64,000 nucleotides of DNA from Pseudomonas cannabina (GTDB lineage Bacteria; Pseudomonadota; Gammaproteobacteria; Pseudomonadales; Pseudomonadaceae): assembly GCF_900100365.1 (NCBI RefSeq), contig NZ_FNKU01000001.1, positions 3,782,001 through 3,846,000 on the forward strand, given 5' to 3'. The notes under the pieces are model-generated. The model saw nothing but the letters and a program-made list of their open reading frames with translations, had not been told where the DNA came from and made no database searches. Positions within the stretch are counted from its first letter, which is position 1. Each line of letters begins with the position of its first letter. Both the position numbers and the translations under genes were made by a program. Below are positions 47,465 to 64,000 of this stretch, piece after piece.

Positions 47465-48100
47465 TTAACCGCGAGCCTTGGCTGCCGGACGTACAACCAG
47501 GTTGCCGCCAGTAGCGCCAGGAACAGCACCCTTGACCAACAACAGATTGCGTTCAGCGTCCACGCGCACTACTTCGAGGGACTGCACGGTCACGCGCTCA
47601 GCGCCCATATGACCGGACATTTTTTTGCCCTTGAATACACGACCAGGAGTCTGGCACTGGCCGATAGAGCCCGGGACGCGGTGGGAGACGGAGTTACCGT
47701 GGGTATTGTCCTGACCACGGAAATTCCAACGCTTGATCGTACCCTGGAAGCCTTTACCCTTGGACTGACCGGTTACATCAACCAGTTGACCAGCGGCGAA
47801 GATTTCAGCGTTGATCAGATCGCCAGCCTGGTAGTCGCCTTCTTCAAGACGGAACTCCATGACAGTACGACCGGCGGCAACGTTCGCTTTAGCGAAGTGG
47901 CCAGCCTGAGCGGCTGTGACACGCGAAGCACGACGCTCGCCGACAGTGACTTGCACTGCACGATAGCCATCGGTTTCTTCGGTTTTGAACTGAGTGACGC
48001 GATTCGGCTCGATCTCAATGACCGTGACCGGAATGGAGACACCTTCTTCGGTGAAAATACGGGTCATACCGCATTTACGACCGACTACACCAATAGTCAT
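47465..48100 (-). CDS. rplC: 50S ribosomal protein L3
   Basis: L3 shapes the peptidyl-transferase centre. The start at 48100 ([20 protein letters not shown]) matches the family; a frame to 48133 adds 11 unrelated residues. The 211-aa protein includes [21 protein letters not shown], whose Gln is a methylation site in relatives. It lies 81 bp after rpsJ. Confidence 0.98.
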   Translation of the reverse strand: MTIGVVGRKCGMTRIFTEEGVSIPVTVIEIEPNRVTQFKTEETDGYRAVQVTVGERRASRVTAAQAGHFAKANVAAGRTVMEFRLEEGDYQAGDLINAEIFAAGQLVDVTGQSKGKGFQGTIKRWNFRGQDNTHGNSVSHRVPGSIGQCQTPGRVFKGKKMSGHMGAERVTVQSLEVVRVDAERNLLLVKGAVPGATGGNLVVRPAAKARG

Positions 48101-48181
48101 GTTGTAAACCTCATGAGTGTACGGGGCTTTCACCCGCTATGGCCGCCCATTTCAGAGCGTTACACGACTAAGACCCAAGTC

Positions 48182-48493
48182 TTAGCCGAGGCTGATCTGA
48201 ACTTCCACACCGGCCGCAAGATCAAGCTTCATAAGCGCGTCAACAGTTTTATCCGTTGGCTGGACGATGACCAGAACACGCTTGTGAGTACGGATCTCAT
48301 ACTGGTCGCGCGCATCTTTGTTGACGTGCGGAGAAACCAGAACGGTTAACCGCTCTTTACGAGTCGGCAGTGGAATCGGACCACGCACCTGTGCACCAGT
48401 ACGTTTCGCGGTTTCCACGATTTCCTGGATTGATTGGTCGATCAGGCGATGGTCAAAAGCCTTCAACCTGATACGGATTTGCTGGTTTTGCAT
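48182..48493 (-). CDS. rpsJ: 30S ribosomal protein S10 (NusE)
   Basis: S10 is part of the 30S head and, with NusB, of antitermination complexes, linking transcription with the leading ribosome. The 103-aa protein starts at 48493 ([20 protein letters not shown]) and contains [22 protein letters not shown]. It is the first gene of the S10 operon, about 55 nt from the predicted transcription start. Confidence 0.98.
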   Translation of the reverse strand: MQNQQIRIRLKAFDHRLIDQSIQEIVETAKRTGAQVRGPIPLPTRKERLTVLVSPHVNKDARDQYEIRTHKRVLVIVQPTDKTVDALMKLDLAAGVEVQISLG

Positions 48494-48555
48494 TGGATTC
48501 AGACTCCAGATTGCTGTTCCCTCCGAGCGCAATACGCCCGTTAAAAGGAGGCGCA

Positions 48556-48584
48556 ATTCTATAGACGTGCTAACAGGGTGTCAA
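48556..48584 (-). promoter_or_regulatory. sigma-70 promoter of the S10 operon
   Basis: On the minus strand TTGACA (48584-48579) and TAGAAT (48561-48556) are exactly 17 bp apart. The predicted leader of about 55 nt is too short for the long E. coli-type L4-binding leader. The -35 lies 6 bp behind the T-run of the tuf terminator. Confidence 0.8.
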
Positions 48585-48590
48585 CCCAAT

Positions 48591-48616
48591 AAAAAAGCCC
48601 CCGCAGTGCGGGGGCT
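48591..48616 (-). terminator. rho-independent terminator of the str operon (after tuf)
   Basis: On the minus strand AGCCCCCGC pairs with GCGGGGGCT and is followed by six T (complement of 48591-48596), 18 bp after the tuf stop. Confidence 0.92.
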
Positions 48617-48634
48617 CTTTTTGGGAATCAACGC

Positions 48635-49828
48635 TTACGCGATGATTTTGGCTACGACGCCAGCGCCGACGGTACGACCGCCTTCACGGATTGCGAAACG
48701 CAGACCATCTTCCATTGCGATTGGCTTGATCAGGGTAACGGAAACTTTAACGTTATCACCTGGCATAACCATTTCTACGCCTTCCGGCAGTTCGCAGCTA
48801 CCGGTTACATCGGTAGTACGGAAGTAGAACTGTGGACGGTAGCCTTTGAAGAACGGAGTGTGACGACCGCCTTCTTCTTTGCTCAGAACGTAGATTTCAG
48901 CTTCGAACTGAGTGTGCGGCTTGACGGTGCCTGGCTTGACCAGAACCTGGCCACGCTCAACGTCGTCACGCTTGGTACCACGCAGCAGAACGCCGCAGTT
49001 CTCGCCAGCACGACCTTCGTCGAGCAGCTTACGGAACATTTCAACACCGGTGCAGGTGGTGACAGTAGTGTCACGCAGACCAACGATTTCCAGTGGATCC
49101 TGAACCTTGACGATACCGCGCTCAACACGACCAGTCACAACAGTGCCGCGACCGGAGATCGAGAATACGTCTTCGATTGGCATCAGGAACGGCTTGTCGA
49201 CAGCACGCTCTGGCTGAGGAATGTAGCTATCCAGAGTCTCAACCAACTTCTTGACGGCAGTGGTGCCCATCTCGTTGTCGTCTTTGCCTTCCAACGCCAT
49301 ACGGGCAGAGCCGATGATGATTGGAGTGTCGTCGCCCGGGAAGTCGTAAGTGCTCAGCAGATCGCGCACTTCCATTTCAACCAGTTCCAGCAGCTCAGCG
49401 TCGTCTACCAGGTCAGCCTTGTTCAGGAAGACCACGATGTACGGAACGCCAACCTGACGGGACAGCAGGATGTGCTCACGGGTTTGTGGCATCGGACCAT
49501 CAGCAGCCGAACAAACCAGGATAGCGCCGTCCATCTGCGCAGCACCGGTGATCATGTTCTTCACGTAGTCGGCGTGACCTGGGCAGTCAACGTGCGCGTA
49601 GTGACGCGTAGCCGAGTTGTACTCAACGTGAGCGGTGTTGATGGTGATACCGCGAGCTTTCTCTTCTGGTGCGCTGTCGATCTTGTCGAAATCAACACGA
49701 GCCGAACCGAAAACTTCGGAGCAGACGCGAGTCAGAGCAGCGGTCAGCGTGGTCTTGCCATGGTCAACGTGACCAATGGTGCCGACGTTGCAGTGCGGGA
49801 GGGAACGATCAAATTTTTCTTTAGCCAC
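48635..49828 (-). CDS. tuf: elongation factor Tu
   Basis: EF-Tu brings aminoacyl-tRNA to the ribosome with GTP. The 397-aa protein has the G1 loop GHVDHGKTT (about 19-27), DCPGH (81-85) and NKAD (136-139). The C-terminal beta domains include the tRNA-binding [21 protein letters not shown]. Pseudomonads usually carry a second tuf beyond nusG/secE, which would lie just off the right side of this window. It follows fusA by 31 bp and ends the str operon. Confidence 0.98.
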   Translation of the reverse strand: MAKEKFDRSLPHCNVGTIGHVDHGKTTLTAALTRVCSEVFGSARVDFDKIDSAPEEKARGITINTAHVEYNSATRHYAHVDCPGHADYVKNMITGAAQMDGAILVCSAADGPMPQTREHILLSRQVGVPYIVVFLNKADLVDDAELLELVEMEVRDLLSTYDFPGDDTPIIIGSARMALEGKDDNEMGTTAVKKLVETLDSYIPQPERAVDKPFLMPIEDVFSISGRGTVVTGRVERGIVKVQDPLEIVGLRDTTVTTCTGVEMFRKLLDEGRAGENCGVLLRGTKRDDVERGQVLVKPGTVKPHTQFEAEIYVLSKEEGGRHTPFFKGYRPQFYFRTTDVTGSCELPEGVEMVMPGDNVKVSVTLIKPIAMEDGLRFAIREGGRTVGAGVVAKIIA

Positions 49829-49859
49829 GACAAATAACTCCTAGCCTAAAGGCGCTGAA

Positions 49860-51965
49860 TCAGCCTTGTTTTTTGGTTACAGTTTCGACGATGTGCGACG
49901 GCGCTGTATTGTATTTTTTGAATTCCATAGAGTAGCTTGCGCGACCCTGAGACATGGAGCGGACATCGGTCGCATAACCGAACATCTCACCCAACGGAAC
50001 CTCGGCACGAATCACTTTGCCGGAAACCGTATCTTCCATACCCAGAATCATGCCGCGACGACGGTTAAGGTCGCCCATCACGTCACCCATATAGTCTTCA
50101 GGCGTAACAACCTCTACCGCCATGATCGGCTCAAGCAACTCACCACCGCCCTTCTGGGCCAGTTGCTTGGTCGCCATGGAAGCAGCCACCTTAAACGCCA
50201 TCTCGTTCGAGTCGACGTCATGGTAGGAACCATCAAACACGGTAGCCTTCAGGCCGATCAGCGGATAACCGGCAACAACGCCGTTCTTCATCTGCTCTTC
50301 GATGCCCTTCTGGATAGCCGGGATGTATTCCTTGGGAACAACACCACCCACCACTTCGTTTACGAATTGCAGACCTTCCTGACCTTCGTCAGCAGGTGCA
50401 AAACGGATCCAGCAATGACCAAACTGGCCACGACCGCCGGATTGACGAACGAACTTGCCTTCGATTTCACAGTTCTTCGTGATGCGCTCACGATAGGAAA
50501 CCTGAGGCTTGCCGATGTTGGCTTCGACGTTGAACTCACGGCGCATCCGGTCAACCAGGATGTCCAGGTGGAGCTCGCCCATGCCAGAGATGATCGTTTG
50601 ACCAGTCTCTTCATCAGTCTTGACGCGGAAAGACGGGTCTTCCTGAGCGAGCTTGCCCAGTGCGATACCCATTTTTTCCTGGTCATCCTTGGTTTTAGGC
50701 TCAACGGCAACCGAAATAACCGGCTCCGGGAAGTCCATACGAACCAGGATGATTGGCTTGTCAGCGTTGCACAAGGTTTCACCAGTGGTGACGTCCTTCA
50801 TGCCGATCAGGGCCGCGATGTCACCAGCGCGTACTTCCTTGATCTCTTCGCGAGCGTTTGCGTGCATCTGAACCATACGACCCACGCGCTCTTTCTTACC
50901 CTTGACCGAGTTGATCACGCCGTCGCCGGATGCCAACACGCCCGAGTAAACGCGGACGAAAGTCAAGGTACCCACGAATGGGTCGGTAGCGATCTTGAAC
51001 GCCAGAGCCGAGAACGGCTCGTTGTCGTCTGCATGACGCTCCATCAGCACTTCTTCGTTATCAGGATCGGAACCCTTGATAGCTGGAATGTCGATTGGAG
51101 CCGGCAGGTAGTCGATCACGGCGTCGAGAACCAGGGGAACGCCCTTGTTCTTGAAGGAAGAACCGCAAACAGCAAGAACGATCTCACCAGCGATAGTACG
51201 CTGACGCAGAGCAGCCTTGATTTCCTCGTTGGTGAGTTCTTCACCTTCAAGGTATTTGTTCATCAGCTCTTCGTTGGCTTCAGCCGCAGCCTCAACCATG
51301 TTGCTGCGCCACTCGTTAGCCAGCTCCTGCAGTTCAGCAGGAATAGGCTCGCGACGTGGAACCATGCCTTTGTCAGCATCGCTCCAGTAAACAGCTTCCA
51401 TGGACATCAGGTCGATTTGACCCTGGAAGTTGTCTTCAGCACCAATAGCCAGCTGGATCGGCACCGGAGTGTGACCCAGACGCTGCTTGATCTGAGCGAT
51501 TACGCGCAGAAAGTTGGCGCCGGCACGGTCCATCTTGTTCACGTAAACGATACGCGGAACACCGTACTTGTTGGCTTGACGCCATACGGTTTCGGACTGA
51601 GGCTCTACGCCGGAAGTACCACAAAACACAACGACCGCGCCGTCGAGCACACGCAGGGAACGCTCAACTTCAATGGTGAAGTCAACGTGACCCGGGGTGT
51701 CAATGACGTTGAAACGGTATTGGTCTTTGTGTTGCTTCTCGGAACCCTGCCAAAAGGCAGTAATAGCAGCAGAAGTAATGGTAATACCACGCTCCTGCTC
51801 CTGAACCATCCAGTCCGTGGTCGCGGCGCCATCATGCACCTCGCCCATTTTGTGGCTTTTGCCGGTGTAAAAAAGGACGCGCTCGGTGGTGGTGGTTTTA
51901 CCAGCATCCACGTGAGCGACGATACCAATGTTACGGTAGCGGCCAATCGGAGTAGTACGAGCCAT
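49860..51965 (-). CDS. fusA: elongation factor G
   Basis: EF-G moves tRNA and mRNA through the ribosome after each peptide bond and helps recycle ribosomes. The 701-aa protein has [13 protein letters not shown] (about 17-29), DTPGHVDF (around 88) and NKMDRAG (around 142), followed by domains II to V with [19 protein letters not shown] and the C-terminal [16 protein letters not shown]. It is the str-operon copy, 30 bp after rpsG. Pseudomonads may carry a second EF-G elsewhere. Confidence 0.98.
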   Translation of the reverse strand: MARTTPIGRYRNIGIVAHVDAGKTTTTERVLFYTGKSHKMGEVHDGAATTDWMVQEQERGITITSAAITAFWQGSEKQHKDQYRFNVIDTPGHVDFTIEVERSLRVLDGAVVVFCGTSGVEPQSETVWRQANKYGVPRIVYVNKMDRAGANFLRVIAQIKQRLGHTPVPIQLAIGAEDNFQGQIDLMSMEAVYWSDADKGMVPRREPIPAELQELANEWRSNMVEAAAEANEELMNKYLEGEELTNEEIKAALRQRTIAGEIVLAVCGSSFKNKGVPLVLDAVIDYLPAPIDIPAIKGSDPDNEEVLMERHADDNEPFSALAFKIATDPFVGTLTFVRVYSGVLASGDGVINSVKGKKERVGRMVQMHANAREEIKEVRAGDIAALIGMKDVTTGETLCNADKPIILVRMDFPEPVISVAVEPKTKDDQEKMGIALGKLAQEDPSFRVKTDEETGQTIISGMGELHLDILVDRMRREFNVEANIGKPQVSYRERITKNCEIEGKFVRQSGGRGQFGHCWIRFAPADEGQEGLQFVNEVVGGVVPKEYIPAIQKGIEEQMKNGVVAGYPLIGLKATVFDGSYHDVDSNEMAFKVAASMATKQLAQKGGGELLEPIMAVEVVTPEDYMGDVMGDLNRRRGMILGMEDTVSGKVIRAEVPLGEMFGYATDVRSMSQGRASYSMEFKKYNTAPSHIVETVTKKQG

Positions 51966-51995
51966 AAAGCCCTCGCAAAATTAGTGACGCTGAAA

Positions 51996-52588
<593 letters not shown>

Positions 52589-52960
52589 CTACTTAGGCTT
52601 CTTGGTACCGTATTTCGAGCGACCCTGGTTACGGCCTTTAACGCCGGAAGTATCCAGAGAACCACGAACGGTGTGATAACGAACACCTGGCAAGTCTTTT
52701 ACACGACCGCCACGGATCAGTACCACGCTGTGCTCTTGCAGGTTGTGACCTTCACCACCGATGTACGAGGAAACCTCGAAACCGTTGGTCAGGCGCACAC
52801 GGCAGACTTTACGCAATGCCGAGTTAGGTTTTTTCGGCGTGGTGGTATACACACGAGTGCACACACCACGACGTTGCGGGCAATTCTGCAGCGCAGGCAC
52901 GTCGGATTTCTCGACGATACGCTTACGCGGCTGACGTACCAGCTGGTTGATAGTTGCCAT
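52589..52960 (-). CDS. rpsL: 30S ribosomal protein S12
   Basis: S12 controls decoding accuracy. The 123-aa protein begins [20 protein letters not shown]. Lys43 (in [13 protein letters not shown]) and Lys88 (in [16 protein letters not shown]), the residues changed in streptomycin-resistant mutants, are both the wild-type lysine. Asp89, the methylthiolation site of RimO, is also present. It is the first gene of the str operon and has its own promoter. Confidence 0.98.
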   Translation of the reverse strand: MATINQLVRQPRKRIVEKSDVPALQNCPQRRGVCTRVYTTTPKKPNSALRKVCRVRLTNGFEVSSYIGGEGHNLQEHSVVLIRGGRVKDLPGVRYHTVRGSLDTSGVKGRNQGRSKYGTKKPK

Positions 52961-53050
52961 CTACTAGCTCCACTGTTGTCTTGCGACGCTATTGTCTTAC
53001 AAGAAAAGCAAATGACAGGGCATAGGCCCCGCCAAATTTAGGGGTACAAG

Positions 53051-53079
53051 AGTCTAAAGAGGATCCCGCCCCCAGTCAA
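53051..53079 (-). promoter_or_regulatory. sigma-70 promoter of the str operon
   Basis: On the minus strand TTGACT (53079-53074) and TAGACT (53056-53051) are separated by 17 bp. The leader to rpsL is about 84 nt. Confidence 0.72.
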
Positions 53080-53111
53080 GACAAAGCCCCGGCCGCTTCG
53101 TCTGGCAAACA

Positions 53112-53124
53112 GCACAAAATGTGC
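53112..53124 (-). terminator. weak hairpin between rpoC and the str promoter
   Basis: On the minus strand GCACA-TTT-TGTGC is followed by TGTTTG, 34 bp after the rpoC stop. It is the only terminator-like structure I find there, and it is weak, so rpoBC transcripts may partly read into rpsL. Confidence 0.35.
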
Positions 53125-53157
53125 CGCCTGCCGAATGAAAATGCCGAGGCTTTGGTC

Positions 53158-57357
<4,200 letters not shown>

Positions 57358-57420
57358 GGCTTTCCTCCTGGCGGAGCAGGGAGCAGGCATGACCGCCCTG
57401 CCCCCGATTCACGTCACGTG

Positions 57421-61494
<4,074 letters not shown>

Positions 61495-61640
61495 CAGCGT
61501 TCCCCAGCTTGGTCACCTGCTTGTTTGGCTCCCTCCCGACGGAAGCAGCCAGAAAATCTTGCAAACCCCGTGGTTTGCGCCACCGCCATCGGTGGATACC
61601 GCACGCTACAAACGTCGACAGCGCCAATCGTCTATAACGG

Positions 61641-61669
61641 AAAAAGGCCGGTGGCAAAAGCCACCAGCC
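61641..61669 (-). terminator. rplL-rpoB attenuator
   Basis: On the minus strand GGCTGGTGGC pairs with GCCACCGGCC (one G-T) around TTTT and is followed by five T (complement of 61641-61645). It lies about 47 bp after rplL and 147 bp before rpoB. A partial terminator at this place lowers rpoBC transcription relative to ribosomal genes in E. coli, and the same is likely here. Confidence 0.85.
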
Positions 61670-61715
61670 ATCAGCCTTTCGCTAAACGCGTGGGCTGGAC
61701 ACTCAAAATCGATGC

Positions 61716-62081
61716 TTATTTCAGCTCGACTTTGGCGCCTGCTTCTTCCAGAGTAGCTTTGGCTTTGTCAGCTGCGTCTTTGGCAACAGCTTCCAGAACC
61801 ATGGCTGGAGCGCCGTCAACGACTGCCTTGGCTTCTTTCAGGCCCAGACCGGTCAGTTCACGTACAGCCTTGATCACGTTAACTTTCTTCTCGCCAGCTT
61901 CCAGCAGCATGACGTTGAATTCAGTTTGTTCTTCAACAACAGCTGCAGCAACAGCTGGGCCGGCGGAGCCAGCAGCAGCAGTAACGCCGAACTTCTCTTC
62001 GAAAGCCTTGATCAGCTCTACAACCTGCAGAACGGACATTTCAGCTACGGCGTTAAGGATATCGTCTTGAGAGATGGACAT
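61716..62081 (-). CDS. rplL: 50S ribosomal protein L7/L12
   Basis: L7/L12 forms the flexible stalk that recruits GTPase factors. The 121-aa acidic protein has the N-terminal dimer domain ([19 protein letters not shown]), an Ala-rich hinge ([14 protein letters not shown], about 35-50) and the C-terminal factor-binding domain with [17 protein letters not shown]. It lies 79 bp after rplJ. Confidence 0.98.
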   Translation of the reverse strand: MSISQDDILNAVAEMSVLQVVELIKAFEEKFGVTAAAGSAGPAVAAAVVEEQTEFNVMLLEAGEKKVNVIKAVRELTGLGLKEAKAVVDGAPAMVLEAVAKDAADKAKATLEEAGAKVELK

Positions 62082-62160
62082 GACTCAATTTCCTGAATTG
62101 GGGGACGGCCTACGCGACCATCAAAATAAACAAAAATACGCGAAAAGATCTGACTCAGCC

Positions 62161-62661
62161 TTAGGCTGCAGCTGCTTCTTTTTGGTCGCGAACAGCCGCC
62201 AGAGTACGAGCCAACTTGCTGGTAGCGCCTTGAATCACGCTCATCAGCTGAGAAATTGCTTCGTTACGGGTCGGCAGGCTTGCCAGTACATCGATCTGAT
62301 TAGCTGCGAGGAACTTGCCCTCGAACGCAGCTGCCTTTATCTCGAACTTGTCCTGACCTTTCATGAATTCCTTGAACAAACGGGCAGCAGCGCCAGGATG
62401 TTCGTTGGAGAACGCGATCAAGGTCGGGCCGGTGAACACGTCGTTGAGAACACTGAATTCAGTGTCAGCAACAGCGCGCTTGAGCAGGGTGTTACGTACA
62501 ACGCGTACGTAAACGCCAGCTTCACGAGCCTCTTTACGGAGTCCGGTCATAGCGCTAACCGTCACACCACGGGCATCAGCCACGACAGCGGACAGACCAG
62601 CTTTGGCAGCCTCGTTGACTTCAGCGACGATGGCCTTCTTGTCTTCGAGTTTAATTGCCAC
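62161..62661 (-). CDS. rplJ: 50S ribosomal protein L10
   Basis: L10 anchors L7/L12 dimers and, with them, represses its own mRNA by binding the leader. The 166-aa protein begins [20 protein letters not shown] and ends with an Ala-rich helix [17 protein letters not shown] that binds L7/L12. Confidence 0.98.
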   Translation of the reverse strand: MAIKLEDKKAIVAEVNEAAKAGLSAVVADARGVTVSAMTGLRKEAREAGVYVRVVRNTLLKRAVADTEFSVLNDVFTGPTLIAFSNEHPGAAARLFKEFMKGQDKFEIKAAAFEGKFLAANQIDVLASLPTRNEAISQLMSVIQGATSKLARTLAAVRDQKEAAAA

Positions 62662-62850
62662 GGGTTTAACTCCTGCTTGTTACCGTTTCATCCGACCGAA
62701 GCCAGATGTCGTTTTGGTGTCTGATTCGGTAAGGAACCGGGAGCACCATCTGCGTAGGCTTGAGGTTTAAGACTTGCGTCGCCTACGGTCTTGGATAGCC
62801 CCCGCCAGGCAGGGACCCCAATCTTTCAAACGGCACAGACCATGCCGCTT
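62662..62850 (-). promoter_or_regulatory. L10 leader, probable L10(L7/L12) autoregulatory RNA
   Basis: The 190-nt space between rplA and rplJ is far longer than other gaps here and is rich in short inverted segments (for example CCTGCCTGGCGGGGG and CTTCGGTCGG near rplJ). By position and length it corresponds to the L10 leader that binds the L10-L7/L12 complex. I did not fold it fully, so the exact boundaries are uncertain. Confidence 0.6.
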
Positions 62851-62854
62851 TGTC

Positions 62855-63550
62855 TTACGCTTCCAGCGAACCCTGGTCGATGACCAGGCCCGGGCCCATG
62901 GTGGTGCTCAGGGTGATGCGCTTGACGTAAATACCTTTCGAGGAAGCCGGCTTGATACGCTTCAGATCAGCGATCAGGGCTTCAACGTTTTCCTTCAGTT
63001 TGACAGCGTCGAAACCGACCTTGCCGACGGAAGTGTGGATGATGCCGTTTTTGTCGGTGCGATAACGAACCTGACCAGCCTTGGCATTCTTGACAGCGTT
63101 AGCCACGTCAGGAGTAACAGTGCCGACTTTCGGGTTAGGCATCAGGCCGCGAGGACCGAGAATCTGACCCAATTGACCTACAACGCGCATCGCATCAGGA
63201 GAAGCGATAACGACGTCATAGTTCAGATCGCCAGCTTTCATTTCGGCAGCCAGATCGTCCATACCAACGCGATCAGCACCAGCAGCCAGAGCAGCTTCAG
63301 CAGCAGGACCCTGGGTGAAAACTGCAACGCGTACAGTTTTACCGGTGCCGTGCGGCAGTACGGTAGCGCTACGAACAACCTGGTCGGATTTACGAGGATC
63401 AACGCCCAGGTTGACAGCAACGTCTACAGACTCGCTGAACTTGACAGTCGACAGCTCAGCCAGCAGAGCAGCAGCGTCTACAAAGTTGTAAGACTTGCCA
63501 GCTTCGATTTTGCTGGCGATTGCCTTTTGACGCTTGGTCAGCTTAGCCAT
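62855..63550 (-). CDS. rplA: 50S ribosomal protein L1
   Basis: L1 forms the mobile stalk at the E site and can repress its own operon. The 231-aa protein begins [21 protein letters not shown] and includes the signature [13 protein letters not shown] (here [19 protein letters not shown]). Its ATG shares one base with the rplK stop (TAATG), so the two genes are translated together. Confidence 0.98.
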   Translation of the reverse strand: MAKLTKRQKAIASKIEAGKSYNFVDAAALLAELSTVKFSESVDVAVNLGVDPRKSDQVVRSATVLPHGTGKTVRVAVFTQGPAAEAALAAGADRVGMDDLAAEMKAGDLNYDVVIASPDAMRVVGQLGQILGPRGLMPNPKVGTVTPDVANAVKNAKAGQVRYRTDKNGIIHTSVGKVGFDAVKLKENVEALIADLKRIKPASSKGIYVKRITLSTTMGPGLVIDQGSLEA

Positions 63551-63981
63551 TACACACCCTCCACGTTAAGGCCCATGCTACGAGCGGAACCGGCGATGGT
63601 ACGCACGGCCGCTTCCATGTCAGCTGCAGTCAGATCCGCATTTTTTGCTTTAGCGATATCTTCCAGCTGAGCACGAGTCACGGTGCCAACTTTAACGGTG
63701 TTCGGGCGAGCCGAGCCGCTGGTCAAGCCTGCAGCTTTCTTCAGCAGAACCGATGCAGGGGTACTTTTTGTTTCGAAAGTGAAGCTACGGTCGCTGTATA
63801 CAGTGATGATCACTGGAGTCGGCAGACCTGGCTCAATACCCTGAGTACGGGCGTTGAACGCTTTGCAGAATTCCATGATATTCACACCGTGCTGACCCAG
63901 AGCAGGACCAACTGGCGGGCTAGGGTTAGCCTGAGCGGCTTTCACTTGCAGCTTGATGTATGCGGTTATCTTCTTGGCCAT
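63550..63981 (-). CDS. rplK: 50S ribosomal protein L11
   Basis: L11 sits in the GTPase centre and is needed for RelA activation by uncharged tRNA. The start at 63981 gives [20 protein letters not shown]; the frame to 63993 adds four residues. Family landmarks are [21 protein letters not shown] and the C-terminal RNA-binding [17 protein letters not shown]. 143 aa is normal. nusG and secE are expected just beyond the window. Confidence 0.98.
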
Positions 63982-64000
63982 GAGGCACTCCAATTACGGG

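Overview
The window is a stretch of a Pseudomonas chromosome, most probably from the P. syringae complex. The evidence is the run rpoC-rpoB-rplL-rplJ-rplA-rplK beside complete str, S10, spc and alpha ribosomal operons, the flank ftnA-uvrA-MFS-ssb, the separate run leuS-lptE-holA-arfA-lytic transglycosylase, and Pseudomonas-type REP/REPIN repeats (GTGGGAGCGAACTTG...). RpoC of 1399 aa and RpoB of 1357 aa fit pseudomonads. The species-level guess is inference. Everything here is chromosomal; no phage, plasmid, complete insertion sequence, CRISPR array or tRNA gene was found.

Layout. 1-8056: envelope and housekeeping genes (the end of a YdcF-family gene, an unknown 116-aa protein, leuS, lptE, holA, a small membrane protein, a three-unit tandem REPIN block, arfA with a hairpin inside its coding region, and an SltB3-like lytic transglycosylase). 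8132-16280: two overlapping sugar-nucleotide-type SDR genes, a YbiO-like MscS channel with a low-complexity region, an alpha/beta hydrolase of the chloroperoxidase/arylesterase type, and a TonB-dependent receptor. 16281-20610 is the most accessory-looking part. It holds a REP, an orphan 79-aa protein, a broken lipoprotein gene next to a 72-bp inverted-repeat remnant, an operon of a DUF3592-type membrane protein and a glycine-rich hydrophobic protein, an SDR gene, and an inverted 72-bp duplication of the DUF3592 promoter and ribosome binding site. 19486-26483: a ROK regulator divergent from a tightly overlapped ABC importer of the UgpBAEC type, which ends in a glycerophosphodiester phosphodiesterase and an inositol-monophosphatase-family enzyme. 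Together these look like a glycerophosphodiester, possibly glycerophosphoinositol, uptake and breakdown pathway. 26601-28810: a membrane desaturase, a small unknown protein and an AlaE-type alanine exporter. 28951-34517: ssb and a YajR-like MFS gene (minus strand), uvrA (plus), and a ferritin (minus) that lacks the bacterioferritin heme methionine.

34780-63981 is one long minus-strand block of translation and transcription genes. In transcription order (right to left): rplK-rplA, L10 leader, rplJ-rplL, attenuator, rpoB-rpoC, str operon (rpsL-rpsG-fusA-tuf), S10 and spc operons (rpsJ to rpmJ), alpha operon (rpsM-rpsK-rpsD-rpoA-rplQ). Near-consensus sigma-70 promoters with 17-bp spacers can be read before rpsL, rpsJ and rpsM, and the last two abut the preceding terminator. 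A 215-bp gap with two hairpins between rpsN and rpsH stands out in an operon whose other gaps are mostly under 30 bp.

No clearly new large system is visible. The best leads are the DUF3592/glycine-rich pair with its duplicated promoter, the importer-GDPD-IMPase pathway, the rpsN-rpsH hairpins and the arfA hairpin.
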